NCBI RefSeq assembly: GCF_954871325.1
Contig: NC_088779.1
Span: forward strand, 23,980,869-24,044,868
DNA length: 64,000 nt
DNA from: Gordionus sp. m RMFG-2023
Lineage: Eukaryota > Nematomorpha > Gordioida > Chordodea > Parachordodidae
Reading direction: 5' to 3'
Each line of letters opens with the position of its first letter. Within the stretch, counting starts at the first letter, position 1. Both the position numbers and the translations under genes were made by a program. Below the pieces are notes generated by a model. The model saw nothing but the letters and a program-made list of their open reading frames with translations, did no database searches and was not told the DNA's origin. Of this stretch, positions 1 through 12,634 are shown piece by piece.

Positions 1-374
1 CAAAGTTTTGGATACGTATTATATATAAAATGTTCTATGTTATCATCATCTTGTGTTTCTAAAATTGCTTTAAGTTAATAGAACGAAAAGTATAGAATTT
101 TATAATAAATAAGAAAATTGATAGACGAAATATATAAAAAAATAATCAACTTATTTTTATCGTATTTTAAAATATGAAACTTGATGTCTCTGGGCTGTAG
201 CTTTGATATTTTATAATTTACTAGCGACAACATAAAAATCTAATCAATCAGACTCTTACCATCTTTTGAAAATGTGATATTGAAATAAGATTGATGGATT
301 ACGGTGAAATTGAAAATGATTGCAATAGATGAATTTTTCCAAGTTATTATGTTGAGCGTGGAAAAAAATTGTCG

Positions 375-1160
375 AATACCAATTTTTATGTTGGATATTA
401 AATAGTATGAATAGTGATAAAGTTTTGGTGGATCTTCTATTAGAAGCAATTGTTAGAAAGGAGTTAATTTGGTATGAACAAATAATGTGAAGCGATTTCT
501 TTTTATATGCGCGTCAGGGGGGGGGCGTGTTTAGTCGTTTACAATTATCTTGCAATTATTTTTAATCATACATTTTCCAATTGCTCACATTACATCTACT
601 ACATATTTTTTCATCAAGAAATAGGGAAATTTCTACTTTACTGGATACGGGTGCAGCGATTATAATTGAGATATGAAGAATATTGTAAGTATTAGCCAAA
701 CGAATATATCATTGAAGATAAAATGATGGTTGAACCATTTGATGGATCATAAATAGGGCTATTAATAAAAATTGAGTTATCCATAATGGTAAATAAAGTA
801 ATTAGGTATGTTGATTTATAGATTGGATTGCAAAAATTGGTCCAGCGAATAATTTATAAGATATTTTCGTGAAGAATAAACCTGATAAAATTGGTAAATT
901 ATCAAGAACACAAATAAAAGATCAAAAGTTGTTTGTTACAAAAAAATGCCTGATTAAAAATAATTATCAATGTAATCCAAAAAATTAATACCCCCGCCCC
1001 CCCCCCCCCTTCATAAAAATAAGAACCCGCTTCATATTATTTGTTCATACCTAGTTGACTACTCTCAAAAAATTACTCCTGCTAATAATAGAAGATCCTC
1101 CAAATTTTCATCACTATTCATAATATTTAATTTTTTCGTAAACACATTATCAACATTTAC
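375..1160. repeat. Inverted duplication with G/C-run inner edges
   Basis: The stretch at about 375-525 and the reverse complement of about 989-1160 are diverged copies of each other. Both contain ATGAATAGTGAT, then GGATCTTCTATTA, then GGTATGAACAAATAAT, then TGAAGCG, and both end in a homopolymer run (G at 517-525; C-rich at 991-1009). The copies point in opposite directions around a spacer of about 460 bases that contains a retroelement protease-like fossil. The outer arm read on the minus strand gives a short acidic, leucine-rich peptide (NSDENLEDLLLLAG). The duplicated unit could be part of one retroelement or of another transposon; I cannot decide. Confidence 0.6.
620..960 (+). mobile_element. 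Retroelement protease fossil fragment
   Basis: A short plus-strand reading at about 640-670 gives LLDTGAAI, the active-site signature of retropepsin-type aspartic proteases from LTR retroelements. No polymerase, integrase or recognisable terminal repeats were found around it, so it is a broken, isolated fragment. It lies between the two arms of the 375-1160 inverted duplication, in DNA upstream of the first visible AP-3 delta exon. The exact family is uncertain. Confidence 0.5.
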
Positions 1161-1305
1161 ACCACTTGTATCCTCCTTGGTTCTAGAAAAATTATTTCCC
1201 ACAGTTTCTCCTTTAAAATATATGTGTGAATGTTTTAAAGGGTTGACCATGCTTCATTATAAAGTTTTATGAAAAAAAAAACAATAAATCAATCATTATA
1301 CTCAG

Positions 1306-4300
1306 GCGGCAGAAAAATTTGAACATCAGCAGCTTAAAAACGATTCGACCAAAAAATCCTCTCCCAAAAAACGACACAAGGAAAAGAAGGGGAAAAGTAG
1401 CAAAGACGTCATGAAGGAAAAGAAAATTGACGGTAATAGTCCATCCAAGACAAACGAGCTCTTATTAATATACGACCATGCCGACGGGGAGGTAGATTTT
1501 GATGGCAGTGTTGATAATACTAAAACCGTACCCTTAAAAGAAGTATATTAAAATTTTAAAATGTAACTTATGAATGCGATTAACTTGAACAAAATAGTAA
1601 AAGCATGCGGTTTATTTAGAGCAAATTAAATTTACAAAAGTTCCCCCCTCCCCCCACCCACCCAGGTAGTGTTGTTAAAAAGCCCGATTTGGGTCTATTT
1701 TTATAAAGTGTCCGATTAAGATTTTAGCCAAAATAATCTTGTGTTAGCCTTTAGATTTGGCAAATAGAGATCCAAACCCTGTTGCCATTTATGAGGAAAA
1801 TCTCCGAACTTACTTAATATTATTTTGGCTTTATCGGGCCTTCATAAATCGACCCGAATCGGGCTTGTTAACAACACTACACCCAGGATTATAGTGTTTT
1901 TTTTAAATATAATTGGAAGAAAGTTGAGAATATTGCTTAAAAATCTTTAATTAGAATTACATCAAGCACGTTTAAATATAAGTTCTTATGCCTTCTTTTA
2001 CTCACTACAAACAGATTAATATATATGATAATTAGTTGTAACACTTTCTTTATTAAAAAATAAATAAGGAGAAGCGGTTGGAAGATTTAGATTTCTGGTT
2101 ATCTCCAACGCGTTACACTTCTAATATAGATGATCAGAACATGCTTAATGTTTCCAACGATACGGAAATGATTCCTTCATTAAACCATCATAAAAAGGTG
2201 AATTAAACATTGTTTTTACTTTATAAAATGAATTGATAACTTGATAACTAGAAATTAAACCTTCGAGGCTTTAGAAGTGAGCCATGGGTGAATAATATGA
2301 CATTATTTTAATTATCTTTTATATCCTTCTTTTCTATATAATTATTATAATGCTTTTCTCTCTAAATGATTTATTTTTTAAAAAAGCATAAGAAAAAATC
2401 ATCCAAATCTAACTTTAAAGATCAGATCTCGGCTAATAATGATATGATCGATATTTTAGACGGGGACCATAATAATGACATACAAAAATCTAAAGTTACA
2501 GCTTGCGAATGATTTATTATCAATATTTTTAATAATGATTTTAAAAAAATATATACTTTTTATAAACCAAATACATTATTTATTATTATGATAAAATTTC
2601 TCTCGCATTAATTTATCGTATACATAATTAATAATTTAAAATTTTAATTTAGCTCGAAATTGGTAAAGAAATTCCACGGTACAAATCTTTGATCAAAGAC
2701 GAAAATCTAAAATTGGTAATTAAAAAAATATTTATATCCTGATTCATCTTCACTTATCAGCAAACCAATCCCCCATTTATTGTTACAGATTTTTTTAAAA
2801 AATACAATGAATTAATTCCAAATCCTACCTTTCTGCTTTACCCCTCATTCACAGTTTATGTGGCTAGAGATTACCAACGTCTACGCACTGTTAATGGTAG
2901 CTTAAATATATTTAATAGAGGCTAGAGTGTCAGGAAAGGCATCGAGCCATAATTCATCAACTCTAGTTGGGGAAAGAAAATATCAATATCTAAATGTCTA
3001 ACTCGATGATCCCTAATCCTTCTATTAAACGATGTTGACAATCAATTTCATGATAGATCACAGCAGTCTTTTTTGACCCTAATATTCTCTTGATATTATA
3101 ATAAAATGTTCTTTTTCTTCACAATCAATTCTTGCATATCTCCAAATAACTATAAATTAATCAGTGTATTTTACTGTTTTACTTACTAGTGATGTTGTTA
3201 ATTAGCCGAGTCAGACTGTAATACTCAACGAACTCGGCTAATTAAATACACTTATCCAACTATTTTTTTTTGAATAGGTGAATTATTACCTTTTATAAAT
3301 CTAATAATAGACTTACTCAACCTTCCCAGAATTGAAATCGATTTCGTTATCTTCTTTACCTCCCCGATTGCTCGTTCGTTTTCTCGCTTCTAATCATTCT
3401 CCCGCTCGTTCCTTACTCAAAAACCTCGAAATTTCGGTGCGTCGCGATGATTCTACATATTCTACACTTAGCGGATCCGCGACACTTCCCCCTTCTCAAA
3501 CAACTCCCTTTGAAATGAACTTCGAACTACCTTTCGCAGTCGCCGTGAGGGATGGTGGATTTAAGATATCTGATATCAAAGGTTATAAATAATTAACTTT
3601 TGACAAATTATTTATTTTATAGATGTAGTACATTTAGACCGAAGCTCAATCTGACCAGGGACGCGGAATGAACCTGAATAAACCGCTAAACCTTTATAAA
3701 TATTTCAACCGTAACTGAACCGATATTTGAAGGAGTCCTTTATGGTCAAACCGGTTTCAGCCAAAATAAATAAATAATTCTACATTTTTTTTCGTTTAAA
3801 TTCTTTTCCTTGTAGCATTACATATTTTACTATATTCGCATAGTATTTTTATTTATTAAATTATCACAGGCTTACTAAGTTTTTACGATAATCACGGTGA
3901 AATAATAATAATATATTGCCAGGCTTACTAAGTATTTACGATTAAGATATGTTGAAATTTATCAATACCTCAAGGTACGAACACCTTTTTCTCGCCATCT
4001 TTCAACATTCTTCAAGGCAAGAGAAGCTAATACTAAAAATGATGCATTTTATGCAACATTATGCATGGGCCCACGATATCAGATATTGCTGAAAGATGAG
4101 GAAAAATCTACAGCTATAGATCATTTAAATAAAACTAGGTGGCAATTCAAAAGCCATATCTTTTATTTTTCATTTAAACCCAAAGAATATAATTCAGATG
4201 ACGAATTAGAAAAACTTTTAGCCCGTGTGTCAGAATCTAAATACGCTTCTTCAAATATAGGAAAAGAACATAACATTGGAAATATTATCGATTCATTTGA

Positions 4301-7300
4301 AAGTGTTGAATAGACCGATAAAAAATCATCCCTTTTTATATATTGGGAGTCAAAAATATTTGAAATATCTAGATTTATATAAACTTGCTCTTACAGTACT
4401 TTCGCTTCCCGCAACATTCTGTTGGAAAAAGCCTTTTCGGGGTTAAAATTGTGTTATCGTCACAACGAACAAATAAATCCACTTATATTATAAAATATTA
4501 TTTAGAAATGAGTTATGATTCCTATATATTTTATATATTATTTATAAATGCTTATAATAAGAATAAATTAATTTCATTTATTTTATAAATAAAAATATTA
4601 ACTTAAGAGATGACAAAAAATTAATTAAATAACATTTATAATTAAAATATACGACGGTGTTGCTTTAATATAAATAATTTTGAATTTTTTTATAACCGTA
4701 ATGAACCTTTACAATTAGTTGAACCGAGCTGAACCTTTATAAATTTTTCTTAAGTAACAAAACCGTAATCATTATAAATTTTTATATACTGGACCGTTAT
4801 AAATAAAGGTTCGGGCCCCTGGACTTGACTGCAAAAATATATATTTACTCCTTTTCCTTGGTTATATTTGTTATATGGAAATTTTGAAATGTTAGATTAT
4901 ATTTGTTATATTAAAATTTTATATGAAAAACTTAGATAAATATTCCCACCTGGACCGAATATTTGAATCCGAAACGAGTCATGATTTTAACAGTCACGCG
5001 ATGGGCGATATGAAGACTATTAGCAACGTCTCACCAAAATTAGCCTTGAAAGGGTGCATAACGTATATAGTGAGTAACACATGTTTTTTTTGTTGATTTA
5101 CAAATGTATCATATTTTTTAAAAATGGCATAATATATAGCCTTTATAAATAAATAGATGATGGAGATTCGATTAAACCTTTTTCAGAACTTTATAAATAT
5201 AAAAAAAAGATGAAAGTGTTAAAGATGGAAAAGAGAAAGTGTTAAAGACTGAGTAGGTGTTTAGAAGGAAAGAATGTTATCCCTCAATTTATTGGACTTT
5301 CCAGTCTATATATAGAAAATTTACTGCTCTTTATATGTTATATATATCCAAGGTTACATCATTATTAATATTAGTTGAAGGAGTCTCATCATGCCCTTTT
5401 TTATAAATTTTGTGGAATTAGTCTAATCTCGACCTCGAATAAGCAAAGATATTACGGGTAGTTTTAATGATGCGTAAAGATGCAGTGGTATTTTCCGAAA
5501 CAATTTGCTCTTCCTTTTAATTTATAAAATTTGTAATCGATATGATAGAATGAAGACGAGTGCATAAATGTTCCTCTCCAAGTCCATAAAAAGCTAAAGA
5601 CATAGAGCGATAATTTCATCCCCCTTTAGCTGATCTTTAGAGTATTGATTTAAAATTTTGGGTTGGAATGCTTTAATCTATTTTTAGGTGAAACTTTATT
5701 GGTACTTATTTATTAAATAAAAAAATTCAAAAGATTATATTGAAAAAATGTTATGTCTGTTGATGTCTAATATTAGTTAAATGTTATATGATTGAATGAC
5801 GGCCAATGTAGGGGATTTTATGATTTTTGTCAGAATAAATTATTTCCGAATATGATGAAAGATTGGGTAAAGTTTATATAAAGTTTTATATGTCGTAAAA
5901 ATGGTCACCATAAATGAATAAAGGTTATTGGAAATTCATTATAAAATTTCTGAAATACATTTAAAAAAATAAAAGAATAAATTCCGATTTCGTTGTTTCA
6001 TTCTAACTAATTAAAACATTCCAACTCCAAATTTTGAATCAAAACTCGCTAAGATGGCTCGGATTAATGTAAACTGTTTCTCTCACTGTATGTATCTTGG
6101 TTATTTATGGGCATGAAGAGAAACATTTAAATATTCATCTTCTAACAGGCATTGAAATAATAATCAATAAGGAGTTTTTATGGGTGAAAATTATAATAAT
6201 AAAACTAATAAACACAAGTAAATTAGTGTCGGCAAATTATATATATATTATTTTTAACATGATGTTATACATATAAATGGTTATTCTCGGCTCCTGCAGT
6301 GTGGCAGGATTTTCCATTTATTTATCATCGTCCAAGGGGTATGATGTTAAAGTAGCTTTGTTTAGCACTAATATCAAGGGGGTTTGCATGAATTATCTAA
6401 TAAACTTGCTCGCTTTCGTTTCAAATCATTTTTTTTTCTATTAAAATAGAGAAGAAATTATTATCTTATTTTTTTATAATATAGATTTGGAAAGTCCATT
6501 GAATCTATATATCACTTTTCAATTAAACATCGCCTAATAATTTTATATTATAGGAGATTTAAAAAAGCTAATCGAATCTCCGTGTGGAAAAATATCGGCT
6601 CGCCTCTCCTGACATGGCGAATGTTTTATTAAAACCCGATAAAAATTTATGGAATAGAAAGTCGAATCGATAAAATTTATAAGGGAAGCATCTTATTTCT
6701 TTTTAACATTCTAGATAGCTCTCCGTGATTTTTAGACTAAAAACGATAAGAAAAAATGTCCTAGTTTCTTTTTTGAATAGAATGCTCTATTCAAAGTTAA
6801 GATGTTTTTTTATTAAGAACTGTTAATAAATACTATATTATATTCAATTTATTTATTTATTATAATAGAGCGTAAATGGGGAAACATCTTTATCTCACAA
6901 ATTAGATTTTAAATTAAATCTTCCGACGTCCGATTTCGTTATGAGTTGCCCTATTTCAAAGTTTTTTAAAATAATTATTTAAATAACAATAAAACCTTCT
7001 ATGATGACCACCTCCTTTTCACTCCCTTTAAACCTTAGTCCCTTATTTAAAATGCTTACGAAAATGTTTTATGTATTGACCAAGAGGCTTGTGAGTTCTT
7101 AGGTCCTGTCTGAATGTAGGCAAAGAAAAAGTAATATGATACTAGCTAATAGACACCATTTCGTTTCCATCGCTAATGAGTTATTAAATATTATATTTTC
7201 AACTTTAATTGCGAATATGTTGCAGGGCTCGAGAAAAATTCGATAACTCATTTTTAAAATTTAAATCCAATTTATAGCCGCGTTTTTTTGGCCTTGTACA

Positions 7301-8538
7301 CCCCCCCCCCCCCTTACCCACATTTTGTTTGAATCTTATCCGATTGAATACATGACAGCTGTCAATTAAATACTAATACACTAAATAAGGACAATGAACC
7401 TTAGCGCTAAATTTGTCAAAGCCCTATGATAAATATATACCTTTAAAAAAAAAAATTTTTTATTATTAATTTGAATCCCAAAGTAGATTTTTAATATCCA
7501 TATACTTTTCCCGTATGTTTTTTTTGTAGAAAAAAAAAATATTATAAATAATAAATACTATTTTTTTTAAAAAATTAATTAATTTAAAAAGCTCTCAATT
7601 TTCTCAACAATTAATGGATCTCGGGACTAAGCAAGATTTGGAATGCCAATTGACTTTTCGCGTGAACACGAAGCTCGAAGCCTTATTTTCTCAAATAATA
7701 AAAATTTTAACTACTAGATTTCATTTTTACAGTATACATACATTTATTATTAGAAATGCTCTAATATCGAGCATCGGCCCACCTACTGATGGTAGCGGCT
7801 GATGCTTTTTTAACCTCTTAAATCTAAAGGTTTAGGTTGAATGACTTTTCTATGAAAATTTTAATTGTCAGTTTTTTGAGACCATTATAAAAAAATCATT
7901 TTTTCCCTCTTGCTTCCCTGTTCAAAACTAATATTTTTTTAATAAAGAAATATCTACTTTTTAATCATCTTTCTAAGTAAATGGTATATATTTTCCGCAT
8001 GACTGGCACGCCTTTTTAAAAAATAGAGAATTTTTTTATTTTTGGTCCTATATTCGGCAGTATCCGTATTCACCGATTTGATATCCATTGATATCGGGAA
8101 TAAAGTGGTACAGCAGATACATTCGATTTATATTATATATTAGTGTAACTAATATTAATAAATATATTGCTCAATTTTCCAAGGGTTTAATTTTCCAATT
8201 TCAATTATTTAATTATAAATTATTTTTCCTTAGTGGTTGAAAAGATCGATGGCAACCCCCGACAAATAGCTTCATCATTGTACTGCAAATCTGTTTTAAA
8301 TCAAGAAATATTCTTACTCATTAAATTAACGAAAGTAAAACAAAAAAATTTTTTTGACCCGTCAATCACTATTTTTTATATTTTCTATAATTTTTTATTA
8401 CCTTAGGTTGATCATGAATCCGATACCAATGCATGCCTTTTGAGTTTGAATGGCAAAAGTCAGAGCTCGTCTTTGTTGAACGACCTGATTGAACAAGAAA
8501 TAAAGCCTTATCTATTACGAAAATTCGAAGCCTTATAA
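1306..8538 (+). CDS. AP3D1: AP-3 complex subunit delta (delta adaptin), 3' part
   Basis: Large subunit of the AP-3 adaptor complex, which sorts cargo from endosomes and Golgi to lysosome-related organelles. Ten exons join in phase: 1306-1542, 2069-2197, 2387-2494, 2653-2715, 3311-3581, 4936-5069, 6869-6960, 7592-7731, 8234-8292, 8407-8538 (stop 8536-8538), about 454 residues. The first exons encode the Lys-rich linker (KKRHKEKKGK, later HKKKSSK) and LEDLDFWLS, a motif typical of AP-3 delta. The rest follows the C-terminal appendage of animal delta adaptins: LLVRFLASNHS, then ALKGCITYI, then HKLDFKLNL, then VVEKIDG, then NDLIEQEIKPYLL near the end. The N-terminal trunk must lie left of the window. 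The donor after 6960 is the weak GTTTTT. Intron 5 (3582-4935) carries a hAT insertion, and intron 1 a foldback element. AATAAA occurs just past the stop. Confidence 0.9.
1667..1879. mobile_element. Foldback hAT-type MITE, copy A
   Basis: A 213-bp element with inverted ends TAGTGTTGTTAAAAAGCCCG and its complement CGGGCTTGTTAACAACACTA. It is flanked by the perfect 8-bp direct repeat CACCCAGG (1659-1666 and 1880-1887). An 8-bp duplication is the hallmark of hAT transposition, so this is a non-autonomous hAT. It sits in the intron between the first two visible AP-3 delta exons and is the reference copy of a family found across the window. Confidence 0.85.
3198..3245. repeat. 14-bp stem hairpin
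   Basis: TTAATTAGCCGAGT (3198-3211) is followed by its perfect complement ACTCGGCTAATTAA (3232-3245), with a 20-base loop. It lies in the intron just before the 3311 exon of the AP-3 delta gene. It is probably a very short foldback insertion; an RNA role is unproven. Confidence 0.7.
3656..4821 (+). mobile_element. hAT DNA transposon remnant in AP-3 delta intron
   Basis: A broken hAT element of 1.17 kb. Its ends are CAGGGACGCGGAATGAACC and the complement of GGTTCGGGCCCCTG, flanked by imperfect 8-mers AATCTGAC and GACTTGAC. Inside, the plus strand encodes transposase pieces. At 4065-4313 GPRYQILLKDEEKSTAID corresponds to the LDPRYK region of hAT transposases. At about 4376-4430 LYKLALTVLSLPATF corresponds to the C-terminal dimerisation block. 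A 22-base stretch beginning CAGGCTTACTAAGT is duplicated at 3868 and 3922. The N-terminal half of the transposase is missing and the frame is interrupted, so it is a dead, deleted copy. Confidence 0.8.
7301..7313. repeat. Poly-C run (C13)
   Basis: A run of 13 C residues in an otherwise AT-rich intron of the AP-3 delta gene. It belongs to a set of C or G runs of 8-13 bases at 517, 991, 17424, 22403, 23260, 38329 and 44698. Confidence 0.9.
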
Positions 8539-9624
8539 AAATAAATAATTGTTTTATGCCTGTAAATGTACCATTATTTGTATCGAGACTAATTTAATCG
8601 GCGCAACTGGAAATGGCTAAATAATATCGTGAATTAATTTTTTTAAAGATGCTATCTTTTAAATGAATATAATATATATTATAAGATAATTTATCATCAT
8701 CGCCTTATACATTATAATTATAAATGAATATTTTGTAAACATGATAATTTTTATCTTCTTCATTAATCATCTTTACACGAAAAAAATATATTATACCCAT
8801 ATAATTTTGATATTATGTAATATTCACTTGTAATTGTTTATATTATTTCATCAATATAATATATTTTTAAAAATATCGATTTGTGTTTTTATTTATTTTT
8901 TTAAATAAGTATTATTTAATAAAATAAGATATATCATATTTTTATTTTACGTTTTTTTTTACGTATCGACTGTTTTTTTGCACAGAGTTTCATATAAACA
9001 GCTTAAACTAAACTGGCGTTCTATTTTAACCCATTGAGCACTACTTAGTGTTTATAGCAAGACCAGACCTAGTTTGATATATTGAATGCAATTATTATAT
9101 TTCATTTTCCCAGTAGACTTATAGAGTTTAGAACGACAACCGGTAACCCCCAGAACCGCATTCAAATTCAAAAACCAGAACCTACTTTTCTAAAATTTAA
9201 GCGAAACCGGAACTAGAAGCACTTCCTTATAAATAATCAGAATTCTTTTTTTACCCCGGGTTTCCGATTTAGAGATGTGCGTTGCTTGAATCCCGGAAAA
9301 AAACCCCGAAATTTTTTTTCGAATTTACTTAAGACCTAATAATATCGGTATATTTTTATTTAGATTTAATAAGGTATAGACAAATTAGTATTTTAGAAAA
9401 AAAATATTGTAGATCTCATATACCCTCCATTAAAAAATGCTGATGTTCAAATTAGTACTGGGACAAAAAAATACATCAGTAAAATAACCCATGTATTACT
9501 TATTTTTACTATATTAAGTAGACTAAATTTGACAAAATTTGCAATAAGATCTGTTTATTTATTAAAAAATCATTATTATGTATATACAAATTTATAAATT
9601 TTCAATAATAATTATATCGGTTGA
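8539..9624. other. Intergenic DNA with a GC-richer transposon scrap
   Basis: No coding exon is visible between the AP-3 delta stop and the MULE fragment. About 9136-9310 is locally GC-richer, with AACCGG and CCCGGG-type words such as GAAACCGGAACTAG and CCCGGAAAAAAACCCCG. It resembles the end sequences of the local hAT elements and is probably a decayed insertion. Confidence 0.5.
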
Positions 9625-10135
9625 CATCGTATATTGAAGGAAATCGCCCTCATAAAATCTGGAAGGCTTCGCACCCCATCACGGTATTCCTCGCAAAGTT
9701 TCTTTAACCGAATCTGTGTATTGAAACTGCGATTTTGTTTTCGGTGTCCAATTGCCTATACGCCATCGTTCAAATTTGGTTTCATCGGCAGCCACCTCTC
9801 ATTTCATTTTTTTATTCGATACCCAGATTGATTGGTGCTTGTTTCCAATTAGAAAAACGATTATTCCAACCTTCGCATTGATTATTTGTGCGTTCTTCGT
9901 CGGATAGAGTGCTCTCATTCACGTTCCAAGTTTCTGGAGGAAATCGGGGCCCAATTCGACGTGTCCGTGATTGAGAATTGTTTCTTGAAACCTCCCTTGT
10001 AACTCCATTGATGTAATTTTTATCGAAATATTCAAGAATATCTTTACCATTGGTCGGAGTCACCGATCTCAGCAATGCCATTGCATTGCACATATCACAT
10101 AAAGGAACAGAAGCTAAGCCGTCCATCATGCCACA
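9625..10135 (-). mobile_element. MULE (Mutator-like) transposase fragment
   Basis: The minus strand from 10129 down to 9812 reads open for 105 residues. It contains PPETWNVNES and then RTNNQCEGWNNRF. This pair matches the segment after the catalytic core of MULE transposases found in many animals, usually of the form P..WNV and RTNN..EGW. Downstream on the same strand (about 9830-9640) further MULE-like sequence continues in other frames (FERWRIGNW, then SVKETLRGIP), so at least one frameshift separates them. The catalytic DDE part was not found. It is a dead C-terminal piece. Confidence 0.75.
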
Positions 10136-10150
10136 AAAGAAGCTTAGGGC

Positions 10151-10370
10151 AATATTAATTTAAACCCTTAATGATAAACAATAAGGTAATACATCTTAAT
10201 AACTATTCATTTAGGTACTTGTCGAACAATTATATTTTTTAACAAATTATTAAATTTTCAATTTTCTAAATACCAGGAATTATAGCGTTTTCAATTCTGA
10301 TAAACAATTTTAATTCTGTTGATTAAATATTAATTTAAACCCTTAATGATAAACAATAAGGTAATACATC
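10151..10370. repeat. 45-bp direct repeat pair
   Basis: The 45 bases starting AATATTAATTTAAACCC and ending AATACATC occur identically at 10151-10195 and 10326-10370, 175 bases apart, next to the MULE fragment. The lack of divergence suggests a recent local duplication. Confidence 0.85.
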
Positions 10371-12634
10371 CATGAGCAATCACTTATAAATTTATTTATC
10401 AAAATTAAATTGAGAAGAAAAAAATTGAGAAAAGATAGATATCTAATGTTAAAGCTAAATGGGAAGAAAAATATAAATTAAGAAAAAAAATTTAGGTTTT
10501 TTGGTGGGGTTTTTTCCATGGAGTTTTTTCCCTATTACCTCGTTGCTCATACTTGTCCGATCCAACCGAACTAGAATCGTTTAGACACGGAGATACATTC
10601 TTTCGGTGAGGTCGGACCTTGATTTTTAAAAATGTTTATATGGGCCTGGCTTGATTTGGACAAAATTCTTCTGATCTCAGGTGTCTGATTCAGCATATTT
10701 ATAAAAAAATTTATCTAACCGGACCTGAAAAATATATTTAGATTGTATATTGCTTACCCATTTAAAATGGATTAGTTTTCAAAATTTATTTAGTATAATA
10801 TTTTAAGAAGAGAAGGAGTACTAGTAATATATTTTTTTTACAAATTGAAATTTATAAAGAGTTTCCTTCCTTTTTTTACAAATTACAATGATATTATTTC
10901 AAACAAAAAAAAATTTGAGTAATCCTCACCTTCCTTTTTATTTTTGAATTTTTATTTAAACTTTCCTAGATAATAAGTGTCTCGGAGAAAAGTTTTATTT
11001 TATTTTAATATTTAGTCCTATCACTAATTAATTCGTTTATCCAAGCAATTTTATTTTTTAATTTATATCATGTCCCACAATCAATTTTGTACCTTCGCAT
11101 TAATTAAACTAAGATGGTGTATATGAAAAATATGATTTTGAAATTTAGTTTTCGAGCATTCTTGACTAATTTTAGCTGAAAAGTTTAGGGTACAGTACTT
11201 TAATATTAATGACGAAATGCGTAACTAATCTAGCGAAACTAGGAATATGTATTAAAAAAAGAGTCTTATTAGTTCCATGGCCATTGGATAGAATGATTAA
11301 TATGATGATTAGTTGTTTGATATTCTGGAAACTGAATATTTACAGTTGAGTAGCTAATAATAAGCCGATTCGACTCGAATTTATGTGTGCCAGAGAAAAT
11401 TCGTTAAGAATCGAGGCGCTCTAGATATTTTTTAAGCTTTCCACAAAGTTTATTATATTTTTAAACAAAAAGCTATAAAAAAAATAGAACAATTACCCGA
11501 ACTCTGAATATTGTGTAAATGTTGTAACTAATAAACGAGTCCAATCTATCTAATCTAGTTATAAGAAATTTTACCTCAGAAATTGATTTTAAAAATCCAT
11601 TATACAACGGTAAATTTAATAGATTAAAAATTATAATAATTTTAAGAGGATGACCGGATTTTTTAAAAATTAGGGGTGGGATAGGACCGGACCAGAAAAA
11701 ACTATTTTTTCTTGGACAAATTAGGCTAATTCTGGGTTCTAGTATTAAAATACTTGAAGCCACAGATGTTAAATATCTTTTATGATCAATTTTTTCCTGA
11801 GAGATTTGAAGAACCAAAATTTGGAATTTTTTAAAAATACTTTAATAAAGGAGGTCATTTTGAAATTATTAGCTAAAGAAAATGGAAGGTTATTTTGAAA
11901 TTGTTAGCTAAAAAAATGGAAGGTTATTTTCTTTACATTTAGTGTAACAATGTGTTTTAAATGTCAGTAATAGTTCTTTATTTACTGCGATTATAGTTGT
12001 TCAGCTTCAGATAGATTAGTATCTTTTCACCATCTGATTAGTCAAATTTAAATGTCTTTAAAGATTCTTCTATATTAGTTAGTAGCCTCGGACCAAGTTT
12101 TATCTGTAGAGTAGTTTATCAAACATCGAAATATTATAATTGTCAAATTTAATCATTCTTTTTTATTTTTTGAAAAAAGGTAAGATAATATAATTCAATT
12201 GACTATTATATCCTGGTTTGGGTTTCTTGATATATAAGGGGGAAAATCAATCATAAAATTTAAAAAAAAAAAATTTTTTTTAAATATTTATTCTATACTT
12301 TATAAAATCCTTATATTGCATGTTTCTTAATTTTTATATATTTAAATTTTTTCTTTATTAAAATTTATAAACATCTTTTAATAAACGATTCAAAGATAAT
12401 GAATCCTTATATTGTTTTAATCATTTTAATATTTAAAAACTTCCAAAAAACACATAGATTAACATGCATCGAATCGAAGATTAAGATTTTATTTGCGAAA
12501 GAAGAAGAAAGAAATGGAGACTAGTTTATTTTAAAATGAAATAATTAGGTTTATATTTAAAATTTAATCTGATTTTTATGTTATATTATTTATTTTAAAT
12601 TCTAATAAATTATATTTTTTCATTTACTCTAAAG
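10371..12634. other. Intergenic, AT-rich; short tandem duplication
   Basis: No exon was recognised. A GC-richer patch at about 10545-10620 looks like transposon debris. At 11852-11935 a 34-35 bp unit (GGTTATTTTGAAATTGTTAG) is repeated about 2.3 times. The long minus-strand reading at 11473-11817 is low-complexity and resembles nothing I know. Confidence 0.5.

Noticed and set aside
2853-2894. Possible extra AP-3 delta exon after CACAG
   Set aside because: It keeps phase, but joining 2715 directly to 3311 gives a better match to delta adaptin (ENLKLTYSTFPEL against the family ENxxVKMVY block).
6555-6615. Exon-like DLKKLIESPCGKISARLS
   Set aside because: It superficially resembles the AP-3 delta ear but lies before the 6869 exon, which belongs earlier in the protein, and it has no donor site.
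7732-7802. Continuation of the 7592 exon to a stop at 7802
   Set aside because: The donor GTATAC at 7732 joins in phase to the 8234 exon, which restores the family sequence (FHFYMVEKID).
11473-11817. Minus-strand ORF of 114 codons
   Set aside because: No family resemblance, low-complexity and partly overlapping repeat debris.
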